A stretch of DNA of 55,178 nucleotides from an uncultured Flavobacteriaceae bacterium (GCA_937901915.1 CALGUD010000038.1:1-55178); one strand, 5' to 3'; numbered from the stretch's first letter, positions 27,471 to 36,662 are shown. Program-made: numbers and translations. Notes: generated from the letters alone by a model not told the origin.

Positions 27471-28310
27471 TTACAACATATCTGGCACTGAACCGCTGTT
27501 TGAGGTGGGCTTGTTTAGGTTATCAATAACAATACTGGCTATTTTTTTTGATATTTGAGAATAATCATCAACTTCCATAAAGTTTTGTCCTAAGAGTTCT
27601 TTCCAGCCTTGTTTTCTTTGTGGAAGTTTTGACACTTCATTGTGTTCCAGGTGCAAATGATACACGTTATACATTTCCTGGGCTTCTTTTATAATATTCT
27701 CAGTACTAATAGTGGAAGCTTGCTCTGCCGCTGTAAAATTTGTAATGACTTTGGCCGGTATTTCGGTTAAACATGGCTCGTCGCCAATTGTAAACAAAAA
27801 ACCTTTTTGCCTTCTTTTTTCCCAACAATCTATAGCAGTATGTCGAGCGGCAAACAAGTGTGCCATATTGTATCCTTCTCCATTATTTCCGCCGCCGCCT
27901 CCTTCAAGGTAAACTTTGGTAAGCCATCTGTCTAACAACTCTGCAGAAGATTCGAACTGGCCAACCTGAAGTGGTGCACGGTCATAAACATAATCTCCTA
28001 AACCAAGAAATAATACCTGTGGGTGAAGTATCCCTGCTTCCATAATGGTGCCTACTAAATCGGGCAATGTGTTTTTAACAATATCTTCAGGAACAAAACC
28101 CATACTCCCGGTTACATCCAGGCCAATTATAATAGAGACACTTTCGGGATGTTCGTCAGAATCCCTGGATTCTCTTATAGTAATATTTTTAGGGTCCATT
28201 TCAGGATCTATTTGTCTTGCTTCAAAAATCTGATCTCTCGATTTATTATCGTAAGATTTAGAGGTTTTAATTCTAGTATACGCTTCATAAGAAAATCTTC
28301 CTGATCCCAT
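27471..28310 (-). CDS. VWA-domain protein of the PurA-like cassette
   Basis: 279 residues. A cytoplasmic von Willebrand A fold is suggested by IIIGLDVTGSMG, a MIDAS of form DxTxS (Asp65, Thr67, Ser69), followed by LFLGLGDYVYDRAP and GFLFTIGDEPCLTEI as later strands. A glycine-rich GGGGGNNGEG lies between (about residue 140). There is no signal peptide and no membrane segment, unlike the BatA/BatB VWA proteins elsewhere in the window. It sits between the coiled-coil gene (1-base gap) and the PurA-like gene (2-base gap). It is likely a metal-dependent protein-binding partner; its function is not known. Confidence 0.75.
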   Translation of the reverse strand: MGSGRFSYEAYTRIKTSKSYDNKSRDQIFEARQIDPEMDPKNITIRESRDSDEHPESVSIIIGLDVTGSMGFVPEDIVKNTLPDLVGTIMEAGILHPQVLFLGLGDYVYDRAPLQVGQFESSAELLDRWLTKVYLEGGGGGNNGEGYNMAHLFAARHTAIDCWEKRRQKGFLFTIGDEPCLTEIPAKVITNFTAAEQASTISTENIIKEAQEMYNVYHLHLEHNEVSKLPQRKQGWKELLGQNFMEVDDYSQISKKIASIVIDNLNKPTSNSGSVPDML

Positions 28311-28311
28311 A

Positions 28312-28662
28312 TTATATATTTATAGTTTTATCAAATAAGTATTTATACCTCTCAACTGCCAATTCTAACTTAATTGTATAATTTCTAATCTTTACAGCCA
28401 GTTCCAAATCTTTTGTTACATACTCTTTTGCATCAAAATCAGAAGCTAAAACGAGACTGTCAGCATGTGTAGGGCTCATATCGAGCATATTTTCCTGCTC
28501 ACGCTTTAATTTCTTTATTTGCAATGCAATATCTTCAACTTCCCTTCTGTAAATAATTTGTGCGTCTTCAACAATTGCGGTAGCTCTATCTTCCCGGATT
28601 TTATTGTTGTTCCTTTTAAGGGAATCCAGAAATGCACCGGATATTTTTTCATTTTCTTCCAT
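28312..28662 (-). CDS. Small coiled-coil protein of the PurA-like cassette
   Basis: 116 residues, charged and predicted almost wholly helical, with heptad-like segments around residues 35-60 and 85-112. I do not recognise a family. It is the first gene of the three-gene unit, one base before the VWA start, so translational coupling is likely. It has no signal peptide or membrane segment. It may be an adaptor for the VWA protein (inference). No good promoter match was found upstream; an AATATTTG box on the minus strand near 28733 is a weak candidate. Confidence 0.65.
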   Translation of the reverse strand: MEENEKISGAFLDSLKRNNNKIREDRATAIVEDAQIIYRREVEDIALQIKKLKREQENMLDMSPTHADSLVLASDFDAKEYVTKDLELAVKIRNYTIKLELAVERYKYLFDKTINI

Positions 28663-28865
28663 ATAACAAGTTTTATTCTAATCCATTCATACAATACTCA
28701 ATACTCTTTCAATTGCAAATATTGCTTAATAAGTTGGTATTTAAATCACCATAAATGATGATTTTAGTTGTGATTGATGCGCTAATTTACGCCTGTTTAA
28801 ATTCAAGTAAGTCCCGGGCAATTGCCCTGGAGACCTACAAATGATTTATGACAGAATTCATGAGT
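28663..28865. other. Spacer between galM-like gene and PurA-like cassette
   Basis: This 203-base spacer separates two same-strand units. It holds a perfect 12-bp palindrome GGGCAATTGCCC (28816-28827) within a slightly longer imperfect stem, about 40 bases after the aldose epimerase stop and without a T run. It may act as a weak terminator or binding site. No RNA gene or small gene is evident. Confidence 0.45.
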
Positions 28866-30032
28866 TTAGTCTATCCGGCTGTTTGTGGTTGTAAATTTAA
28901 ATTTTGTAACCGTTAAATACTCTTCATTCGGGTTTAAGATTGTTGATGGAAAATCAGGCTGATTCGGAGAATCAGGATAATGTTGTGTTTCCAGGCATAA
29001 TCCGTACCTGTGATTGTATACCACACTATCTTTACCAGTTATTCTTCCATTTAAAAAATTACCCGTGTAAAATTGAATACCCGGCTCTGTAGTATATACT
29101 TCTACGATACGGCCACTTTTTGTTTCGGAAAGTGTTGCAGCATGGGTCATTTTATCTTCACTTTCATTTAAAACCCAATTGTGGTCATATCCGTTTCCTA
29201 ATTTTATTTGCTCATGATCTGCATTGATGTCTTTGCCCACTGCTTTAGCAGTAGTAAAATCAAAAGGTGTATTTTCAACCGGCATAAATTCGCCTGTCGG
29301 AATTAGTGTACTGTCTACAGGAGTTATTCGAGATGCATTAATCATAACCTCATGATTTAATATATCTTCTTTCATTCCGGTGAGGTTAAAATAAGTGTGT
29401 TGAGTAAGGTTAACAACTGTTTTTTTATCGGTTTTAGCGTGATATTGTACTTCAAGTTCATCATCATTATTTAAGGTATAGAAAACTGAAACATCAAGAT
29501 TTCCAGGATACCCTTCTTCTCCGTCTACGCTAGTATATGTTAGTTTTAATCCAACACCATTGTCATCATTTATTTCCGAAGCCTCCCATACAACTTTATC
29601 AAAGCCTTTTATCCCACCGTGCAAATGATTTTTTCCATCATTAGCAGCCAGGGTGTATACCGAGTCGTCTATAGAAAATTTAGCCTCGGCTATCCTGTTG
29701 CCGTAACGCCCTACAATGGCTCCGAAATAGGGATTGTTGTTTATATAGCCTTGTAGATTATCGTATCCTAATACAATATCATCAAGCTTACCATCTTTAT
29801 CAGGAGTTTCGAGGGATGTAATTATGGCTCCATAAGTTATGACCTCCATGTTCAGTCCGTTTTTATTGGTTAAAGTAAACTTCTTTACTTCTGTACTGTC
29901 TTCTGTAAAACCAAAACTTTCACTGGATATAGCCTGAACAGGCTCTTCAATCTTTTCCTCTTTTTTTTCTGATTTACAACTTGCCATAGCAATTGCAACT
30001 ATGAACATTGTTTTTATTAAGTGTTTTTTCAT
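28866..30032 (-). CDS. galM: Aldose 1-epimerase lipoprotein
   Basis: 388 residues. A lipoprotein signal ends at Cys19 (AIAMASC). The mutarotase fold shows GRYGNRIAEAKF, HLHGG with the first catalytic His region, LTQHTYFNLTG, DHNWVLN, and the catalytic Glu in LCLETQHYPDS. It interconverts alpha and beta anomers of aldoses, here probably arabinose outside the cytoplasm before uptake. It is the last gene of the arabinose cluster, 106 bases after araA on the same strand. Confidence 0.9.
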   Translation of the reverse strand: MKKHLIKTMFIVAIAMASCKSEKKEEKIEEPVQAISSESFGFTEDSTEVKKFTLTNKNGLNMEVITYGAIITSLETPDKDGKLDDIVLGYDNLQGYINNNPYFGAIVGRYGNRIAEAKFSIDDSVYTLAANDGKNHLHGGIKGFDKVVWEASEINDDNGVGLKLTYTSVDGEEGYPGNLDVSVFYTLNNDDELEVQYHAKTDKKTVVNLTQHTYFNLTGMKEDILNHEVMINASRITPVDSTLIPTGEFMPVENTPFDFTTAKAVGKDINADHEQIKLGNGYDHNWVLNESEDKMTHAATLSETKSGRIVEVYTTEPGIQFYTGNFLNGRITGKDSVVYNHRYGLCLETQHYPDSPNQPDFPSTILNPNEEYLTVTKFKFTTTNSRID

Positions 30033-30138
30033 GTTTTTAATATTTGTTTACTTATCCTATTTTTCTTTTTTTATTGACAAGAACTGCCTGCAGCAGCGGG
30101 TTCATAAATAACTGTTTATTAATGGAGGTGATGCTTAT

Positions 30139-31638
30139 TTACATTTTATTATTAAACAAATGATAGTACACTTCATTGGTTCTAATGGTTTCCTTAAAAC
30201 TACGGATATTTGTGTCATTATCTATAATTACGCATTCAATTCCGGCCATTTCGGCAAAATCTTCCATCATTTCAGTGGTTACTGCTTTGCTGAATACCGT
30301 ATGGTGTGCACCTCCTGCAATAATCCATGCCTCCGCGGACACCTCCATACTTGGTTTTGCGTCCCAAAGCACCCTTGCAACGGGTAATTTAGGCAAATCA
30401 TTTTCCGGATAAATGGCCTCAACTTCGTTAATAAGTAGTCTGAACCTATTCCCCATATCTACCAATGAAGTATTTATTGCCGGGCCTGATGCTGTATTAA
30501 AAACCAATCGTGCAGGGTCTTCTTTTCCGCCAATTCCCAAAGGATGTACTTCCAGTTTTGGTTTTTCAGACGCTATAGAAGGACAAATTTCGAGCATGTG
30601 TGCCCCTAAAACCCTGGTCTTTCCTTTTCGAAAATCATAGGTGTAGTCTTCCATAAATGAGGATCCTCCTTCTAGTCCCATGTCCATTACTTTTATTGCT
30701 CTTAATAAAGCCGCTGTTTTCCAGTCGCCTTCAGCACCAAAACCGTACCCTTCTTCCATGAGCCGCTGTGCAGCAATTCCGGGAAGTTGTTTTAGTCCGT
30801 AAAGGTTTTCAAATGTGTCAGTGAACGCTTCAAAATTGCCATTTTCTAAAAATGCCCGCAATCCAATTTCAATACGTGCGGCTTCTTTAAGTGAAGGACT
30901 TTGTTTTATCCCTTCAGGGATTTCATAGGTATTTATATAGGTATCTACTAATTTATTGATATCTCCGTCAGAAACAGCATCAACAAATTTTGCCACATCT
31001 CCCAAACCAAATCCGTTAACTGAAAATCCAAAACGCATTTGTGCTTCTACCTTATCGCCTTCTGTAACTGCCACCTCGCGCATATTATCTCCAATCCTTG
31101 CTACTTTCATTTTTTTAAACACATTCCATCCGGCAGCCACCCTTGTCCAGTTACCAACCTTTTGCTGAACTTCTTTTTCCTTCCAGTGACCTACAACAAT
31201 TTTGCGGTTTTTTCGCATTCTTGTGACCATGAACCCGAATTCACGATCTCCATGTGCAGATTGGTTAAGATTCATGAAATCCATATCGATATCTTTCCAG
31301 GGAATTTCGGTGTTGAATTGTGTATGTAAATGGCAAAAAGGTTTATTTAAAATGCTTAATCCCCTGATCCACATTTTAGCAGGTGAAAATGTATGCATCC
31401 ATAGAACAACCCCTATACAGTTTATTGAGCTATTTGCTTCTTCACAAACTTTATAAATCTCATCGGGTGTTGTCACCAGTTCTTTAAATTGAATTTTTAC
31501 TGGTACATACGCACTGTCATTTAATGCACTGGCAATAACTTTAGAGTTTGCAACTACTTGTTTTAAAGTTTCATCACCATATAAGTGCTGACTACCTGTT
31601 ATAAACCATACTTCGTATTGTTTCAAATCTTTTATCAT
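30139..31638 (-). CDS. araA: L-arabinose isomerase
   Basis: 499 residues, equal in length to E. coli AraA (500). It starts with the typical EVWFITGSQHLYG. The metal-binding Glu residues are in EGYGFGAEGDW and EGGSSFMEDYTYDF, and His residues are in GAHMLEICPSI and the C-terminal GGAHHTVFS. It converts L-arabinose to L-ribulose in the cytoplasm. The start lies 7 bases after the methyltransferase-like stop, implying cotranscription and coupling. The product feeds the AraB-AraD fusion encoded upstream. Confidence 0.96.
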   Translation of the reverse strand: MIKDLKQYEVWFITGSQHLYGDETLKQVVANSKVIASALNDSAYVPVKIQFKELVTTPDEIYKVCEEANSSINCIGVVLWMHTFSPAKMWIRGLSILNKPFCHLHTQFNTEIPWKDIDMDFMNLNQSAHGDREFGFMVTRMRKNRKIVVGHWKEKEVQQKVGNWTRVAAGWNVFKKMKVARIGDNMREVAVTEGDKVEAQMRFGFSVNGFGLGDVAKFVDAVSDGDINKLVDTYINTYEIPEGIKQSPSLKEAARIEIGLRAFLENGNFEAFTDTFENLYGLKQLPGIAAQRLMEEGYGFGAEGDWKTAALLRAIKVMDMGLEGGSSFMEDYTYDFRKGKTRVLGAHMLEICPSIASEKPKLEVHPLGIGGKEDPARLVFNTASGPAINTSLVDMGNRFRLLINEVEAIYPENDLPKLPVARVLWDAKPSMEVSAEAWIIAGGAHHTVFSKAVTTEMMEDFAEMAGIECVIIDNDTNIRSFKETIRTNEVYYHLFNNKM

Positions 31639-31645
31639 TCTATAT

Positions 31646-32452
31646 TTATTTGTTGGGTATTCCTGTTAAATATACTATTTTAAATCCTTTATTGTTTTTC
31701 AATTTTCCACATTCCCAATAAAAATCTTTATTTCCATCGGCTTCTTTTGCTAGTTTTAATAGCATCTTTGGGCTATACAGCCTTAAAATTGACACTATCC
31801 CATCCCAAACTGTACAAAGCGGTATAATTGGAATAAAGTACGTAAAAATAATCCGGTTCCACCGAAAGGGTTTTATAAATGGGGTTGCAAAAAAGAAAAT
31901 AAGCGGATGAATGAAGATAATACCTAGAATGGTAAAGATATTTTTATCACCACTATCAAAAATCCCTATAGGCATATTTTTTTTGATTGTATCCTTAATT
32001 ATTCTTTTTACCTGATCCCTTCTAAAATGATGAATAGCTGAAAAAATGGTTCTCAATCCTTTTAATTCTTCAGGGACATCCATGGCATCTACTGAAGATT
32101 CAACATAATCTATACTGCCCCCTGAGCTTTCTTTTAATTCTTTATAAGATGAAAGGTTTGGGAACTTATCCGTTAAAAGAAATTTGACTGTCCTTTTTTT
32201 GTTAAGTATAGGGAAGATACTTTTTACAGGTAATCCACTTCCTGAGCAAACATCAACAATTGTATTTATTTGGAGTACAGCCATTTTTTCTTCAAGCAGG
32301 GGGACCACGGGTTCATAAAATTTAAGTTTCTCTAATACAAAGCCCAGGTAATCGGTCATACTTTCCCTGATACTATTAGGAAACCAACTTAAATCTTCAA
32401 ATTCAAACAGATGTATCCTGGCCACAATGTATGCTTTAGAGGCTATTTCCAA
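31646..32452 (-). CDS. Class I SAM-methyltransferase-like protein with membrane segments
   Basis: 268 residues from a TTG, the first start possible after an in-frame stop 6 bases upstream; the next ATG is at residue 32. A SAM-binding motif I is visible as VDVCSGSGLP. A post-I acidic Asp follows in LLTDKFPN, and FSAIHHFRRDQV resembles the catalytic region of Rossmann methyltransferases. Two hydrophobic stretches (IFTILGIIFIHPLIFFFA and IIFTYFIPIIPL) suggest membrane contact. It lies between the araBD fusion and araA, which is unusual for arabinose genes. The substrate is unknown, and no direct role in arabinose catabolism is expected. Confidence 0.65.
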   Translation of the reverse strand: MEIASKAYIVARIHLFEFEDLSWFPNSIRESMTDYLGFVLEKLKFYEPVVPLLEEKMAVLQINTIVDVCSGSGLPVKSIFPILNKKRTVKFLLTDKFPNLSSYKELKESSGGSIDYVESSVDAMDVPEELKGLRTIFSAIHHFRRDQVKRIIKDTIKKNMPIGIFDSGDKNIFTILGIIFIHPLIFFFATPFIKPFRWNRIIFTYFIPIIPLCTVWDGIVSILRLYSPKMLLKLAKEADGNKDFYWECGKLKNNKGFKIVYLTGIPNK

Positions 32453-32590
32453 TAATTAGAGCTACGCTATCAATCGATTGTACTTTTAAATGAATGATTT
32501 TTCTTCATCAACAGCACTTTCTATATAGGCCGATTTATCCAGCCTGCTGACCCGGTTTATATAAATAAATTGAGTCAGAAATACATGACA

Positions 32591-34978
32591 TTATTTTTGT
32601 CCGTAATAAGCATTTTTACCGTGCTTCCTATTGTAATGTTTCTTAATCAACGCTTCTTTTAGCCTGGGCGCACCCGGATTTATCTGAAGAGTTAAAAAAG
32701 CCATTTTTGCCAATTCTTCCAGTATTTTGCTGTTATAAACTGCTTTAGCGGCCGTTTTTCCCCAGGTAAAAGGTCCGTGGTTTCCAATAAGGATCATTTC
32801 TACTTCAGAGTAAGACAAGTTTTTTTCTGCAAAACAGTCCAGGATTTGCTGCCCGGTCATATGTTCATAATCTCCTTGTATAAATTCGTCTTTCATGGGT
32901 GGCGCACAGGGAATATCGTTTGTTAAATGGTCTGCATGTGTAGTTCCAAAAATAGGAATATCCTGTTGCGCCTGGGCCCAGGCTACTGAATATGTAGCAT
33001 GCGTATGTGAAATACCACCTATTTCCTCCCAGTTTTTATATAAAAAGGCGTGGGTTTTAGTGTCTGATGAAGGCCTCATATTACCTTCAAGTATATTATT
33101 TTCAAAGTCAACGATGACAATATCTTCAGGTTTTAATATTTCATAAGGAACTCCACTTGGTTTTATAGCAAAAACTTTGTTCTTCCTGTCTACACAACTC
33201 ACATTTCCAAAGGTGTAAACTACGAGGCCGAGTTTGGGTAATTGCATATTGGCTTCAAAACATTCTTCTTTTAATGCCTGGTATTTTGAAGTGCTTGTTT
33301 TAGTGCCCGGATTGATTTTTTCTTCAACAAAAGCCCCCAAAGCTTCATATTTTTCATAAAGTTTCTGATAGAAATCAACCATTTCCTTTTCCGGAAAATA
33401 GGTAGTTTCAAAGCCATTCCCCATTGCTGCAATGGCTTCATCCATGGTATTATAAATGTTTGATGCCACCGATGCATACATGGCTGCCCCCAAAGCAGGT
33501 GCTTGTTCCGAAACTGCAATTTTAATGGGCATATTTAATACATTGGCCAGTGTTTGCATTACAAAAGGTGATTTTTTTGCTACCCCGCCAATGCCTACAA
33601 CAGTGTTAATATCTATCCCTTCACTTTGGAAGCGTTCTACTATTTTTTTAGAACCAAAACATATTGCCTCAACCAGTGCCCTGAAAATATGCGGGGCTTT
33701 CGTGCCTAAATTGAGATTTACAATAGCAGCTTTAAGCGATTGATTGGCATCCGGAGTTCTTCTTCCGTTTATCCAGTCTAATGCTACGGGTGCACTTTCG
33801 TCTGCAGGAAGTTTTTGAGCTTCATAGGAAAGATTTGCAATCATGTTACTACGGACCTCTGCCGTAATTTCATCCTTTTGTTCCTGGTTTAACGCTGTTA
33901 AATTTGAAATAAGGTGATCTACGGGCCAATAAAGCACATCCCTGAACCATGCCAGCACATCACCAAAGGCAGATTGCCCAGCCTCAAGCCCTATCATTCC
34001 AGGTATCACTGATCCGTCTACCTGTCCGCAAATACCTTTTACTGTTTTACTGCCTACTTTATCCCTGGCAGAAACAATAATATCGCAGGTTGATGTACCC
34101 ATAACACGAACCAGTGTATTTTCGCCTGCTTCTGCCCCTACAGCGCCCGCGTGTGCATCAAAAGTACCTACTGCTATAATTGTATTTTCTGTCAAACCTA
34201 ATTTTTCAGCCCACTCCTTTGATAAATTTCCGGCTGATATATCGGATGTATATGTGTCTTTATAGAGGTTTTTCTTTACTTCAACCAGGTAAGGGTCTAA
34301 ATTTGACAAAAAAGCATCGTCTGGTAATCCGCCCCAGCTTTCGTGCCACATGGCTTTATGCCCCGCTGCACACCGGCTTCTTTTAAAAGATTTTAAATCT
34401 TTTCCGCCGGTTAGCAAATACGTCATATAGTCACAATGTTCAATCCATGAATACGCTGCTTCTTTTACTTGTTTATCTGCTCTGGATATATGAAGAATTT
34501 TAGCCCAAAACCATTCAGAAGAATAAATTCCTCCTTCAAATTTCGTAAAATCTTCACCTCCCCAGGTTCTTGCCAGCTCATTAATTTCATTTGCTTCTGC
34601 AATTGCAGTGTGGTCTTTCCAAAGTATCATCATGGCATTCGGATTTTCCTCAAAACCCGGTAACATGGATAAGGCAACGCCATTTTTATCTGTTGGTATA
34701 GGAGATGATCCTGTAGTATCTATACAAATACCTTTTACTTCTTCCGGATTTACTCCTGATTGCTTCACTACATTCTTAATGGTCATTTCCATACCTTCAA
34801 TATGATCTGAAGGGTGCTGACGAAACTGATTTATGGACGCATTGCAATACAAACCATCTTTCCATCTTTTATAAAAATGCACATGGCTGCTCTGTTCCTT
34901 TCCATTGGAGGCATCTATTAATACGGCACGAACAGAGTCCGTGCCAAAATCTAATCCTATTACATATTGGTTGTTCAT
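32591..34978 (-). CDS. araBD: Ribulokinase / L-ribulose-5-phosphate 4-epimerase fusion
   Basis: 795 residues in one uninterrupted frame. Residues 1 to about 555 are a full FGGY ribulokinase (GLDFGTDSVRAVLID at the start, GTFDAHAGAVGAE in the middle). From about residue 562 (SKYQALKEE) to 795 it is a full AraD class II aldolase/epimerase, with zinc ligands His658 and His660 in SHTHATYS, a third His in IGNHGPFTWG, and LGLVVYTFGNVS near its start. It phosphorylates L-ribulose and epimerises the product to D-xylulose 5-phosphate. These are usually two genes; here the kinase stop and epimerase start are missing. It is preceded by a structured leader after the GH51 gene. Confidence 0.93.
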   Translation of the reverse strand: MNNQYVIGLDFGTDSVRAVLIDASNGKEQSSHVHFYKRWKDGLYCNASINQFRQHPSDHIEGMEMTIKNVVKQSGVNPEEVKGICIDTTGSSPIPTDKNGVALSMLPGFEENPNAMMILWKDHTAIAEANEINELARTWGGEDFTKFEGGIYSSEWFWAKILHISRADKQVKEAAYSWIEHCDYMTYLLTGGKDLKSFKRSRCAAGHKAMWHESWGGLPDDAFLSNLDPYLVEVKKNLYKDTYTSDISAGNLSKEWAEKLGLTENTIIAVGTFDAHAGAVGAEAGENTLVRVMGTSTCDIIVSARDKVGSKTVKGICGQVDGSVIPGMIGLEAGQSAFGDVLAWFRDVLYWPVDHLISNLTALNQEQKDEITAEVRSNMIANLSYEAQKLPADESAPVALDWINGRRTPDANQSLKAAIVNLNLGTKAPHIFRALVEAICFGSKKIVERFQSEGIDINTVVGIGGVAKKSPFVMQTLANVLNMPIKIAVSEQAPALGAAMYASVASNIYNTMDEAIAAMGNGFETTYFPEKEMVDFYQKLYEKYEALGAFVEEKINPGTKTSTSKYQALKEECFEANMQLPKLGLVVYTFGNVSCVDRKNKVFAIKPSGVPYEILKPEDIVIVDFENNILEGNMRPSSDTKTHAFLYKNWEEIGGISHTHATYSVAWAQAQQDIPIFGTTHADHLTNDIPCAPPMKDEFIQGDYEHMTGQQILDCFAEKNLSYSEVEMILIGNHGPFTWGKTAAKAVYNSKILEELAKMAFLTLQINPGAPRLKEALIKKHYNRKHGKNAYYGQK

Positions 34979-35001
34979 AACTTCTATATCTTACTGCCAT
35001 T

Positions 35002-35080
35002 TTGAGTCCGTCCCGTACAGAGAGAAATTTATTTCTGTAAAGAAATATATTTCTTACATTTTACCTGACGGACGTCTCAA
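35002..35080 (-). promoter_or_regulatory. Structured leader upstream of araBD
   Basis: Outer arms TTGAGTCCGTC (35002-35012) and 35067-35080 pair over 11 bp with a 3-base CGT bulge. Inside lie two AT-rich palindromes: AGAAATTTATTTCT (35023-35036) and AAGAAATATATTTCTT (35040-35055). Together they could form a three-way junction in the RNA, or two protein-binding sites within a cruciform. It lies between the GH51 stop and the araBD ATG, which is 23 bases beyond the outer stem. No long T run, so a plain terminator is less likely. Confidence 0.55.
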
Positions 35081-35100
35081 TGTTAAATCAGTATCAATTT

Positions 35101-36654
35101 TTATTTCAATTCAAATACAATCAGGGAAAATGCGGGAATTTCAACTTCAAGCTTTCCTTTTTTTACTTTAAATCCTTTAAAGTTTTTTGGTTCAACCTTG
35201 TTGGGCTCTTCAAAACTATTATGGTCCTGTATCTTTTTAGACGATAGTATGGATGCTGATGCCTTATTAGCATCTATTCCATTTAAGTTAATTTCTACAG
35301 TATAACTTTTGTTAGCATCTATATTCACTAAAGAAATATGGCTTACACCGTTTTTATCTTTGGAAGCAGAAACTGAAATAGCAGGTAATTCTTTATCACC
35401 TTGCTTATACATAACGTTTTCAACTTCTGAAGGCAGTAATAATGCATCCTGATGCACTTTATACATATTCATTACATGATATGTAGGTGTTAAAATCATC
35501 TTTTCTTCGTCGGTTAATATAACCGCCTGCAATACATTTACTACCTGTGCAAGATTGGCCATTTTTACACGTCTTGCATGATTATTAAAGGTATTTAAAG
35601 TAGTTCCGGCAAGCATTACATCACGCATTGTGTTTTGTTGGTATAAAACACCATTTGCAATTTCAGGTTCAGCATCGTACCAGCCGCCCCACTCATCTAC
35701 AAACAAGGCTACTTTGTTTTCGGGATCGTATTTATCCATTATCTCGGAATGCTTGGTCACCAATTCTTCCATTTTTAAAGCCTCTACCATGGATTTCATG
35801 TAAATTTCTTCACTGAAATTTACCGAAGGACCTTTCACGTCCCAATTGAAAACTGCATAATGATGAAGGGCTACTGCCTCCATTAACTCATGAGGAACGT
35901 TTTTCATCAGGGTTTCGGTCCAGTTATAATCATCTCCGGAAGCACCTGAGGCGATTCTGGTAATTTTCAGGTCGCCTGACCATCCTGCCAAAAAGGTAGC
36001 ATACTGCCTGTATAAATCAGCATAAAATTGTGCCGTCATATTACCTCCACAACCCCATGCTTCATTTCCAACGCCCCAATAGGTTACTTTCCAGGGTTCC
36101 TCCCTGCCATTTTCACGTCTCCAGTCTGCCATAGGGCTTTTCTCTCCATGATTTACGTATTGTACCCAGTCTATCATTTCCTGAACAGTACCACTACCCA
36201 CATTTGCAGAAATGTATGGCTCAGTATTCAACGTTTCACACAAATTTAAAAAATTATGCGTTCCGAAGCTATTGTCTTCTGTTACACCACCCCACCAACG
36301 GTTAACAATGGTAGGCCTTTCTTCTTTAGGCCCCACGCCATCTTTCCAGTGATAGGTATCTGCAAAACAACCACCCGGCCAACGAAGGTTAGGTATATTC
36401 AGTTCTTTCAAAGCTCCAATGATATCATTCCTTACTCCTTCTGTATTGGGAATAATCTTATTTTCTTCGCCTACATAAAGCCCATTATAAATACAACGTC
36501 CTAAGTGCTCGGCAAAATGACCATAAATATGACGACTGATCGTATCTTTGGCCTCGTCTGTTTTAATATTTATTACTACCTCAGCTTTTTGGGCAAATCC
36601 CATAAAAGAGAAAAGAGTCATTAAAAAAACAGGAGTGAAAATTTTTAAGTTCAT
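35101..36654 (-). CDS. Secreted alpha-L-arabinofuranosidase, GH51
   Basis: 517 residues from the ATG at 36654 (MNLKIF); longer in-frame starts would spoil the signal peptide. The signal peptide ends near MGFAQ. The GH51 catalytic domain has its acid/base Glu198 in GVGNEAWG and its nucleophile Glu321 in LFVDEWGG. The N-terminal IYGHFAEHLGRCIYNG and RWPGGCFAD motifs are family hallmarks. It removes terminal arabinofuranose from arabinan or arabinoxylan in the periplasm or outside. It is the first gene of the arabinose operon, and its start lies 8 bases from a 27-bp inverted repeat shared with the divergent regulator. Confidence 0.93.
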   Translation of the reverse strand: MNLKIFTPVFLMTLFSFMGFAQKAEVVINIKTDEAKDTISRHIYGHFAEHLGRCIYNGLYVGEENKIIPNTEGVRNDIIGALKELNIPNLRWPGGCFADTYHWKDGVGPKEERPTIVNRWWGGVTEDNSFGTHNFLNLCETLNTEPYISANVGSGTVQEMIDWVQYVNHGEKSPMADWRRENGREEPWKVTYWGVGNEAWGCGGNMTAQFYADLYRQYATFLAGWSGDLKITRIASGASGDDYNWTETLMKNVPHELMEAVALHHYAVFNWDVKGPSVNFSEEIYMKSMVEALKMEELVTKHSEIMDKYDPENKVALFVDEWGGWYDAEPEIANGVLYQQNTMRDVMLAGTTLNTFNNHARRVKMANLAQVVNVLQAVILTDEEKMILTPTYHVMNMYKVHQDALLLPSEVENVMYKQGDKELPAISVSASKDKNGVSHISLVNIDANKSYTVEINLNGIDANKASASILSSKKIQDHNSFEEPNKVEPKNFKGFKVKKGKLEVEIPAFSLIVFELK

Positions 36655-36662
36655 AATTTGAA

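Noticed and set aside
27471..28310. Member of a MoxR-VWA ternary system
   Set aside because: The MoxR gene of this window is about 14 kb away on the other strand and belongs to the Bat operon. No AAA+ gene is in the cassette.
35002..35080. Simple terminator of the GH51 gene
   Set aside because: The outer arms are about 54 bases apart and no T run follows on the minus strand, so a plain terminator does not fit well.
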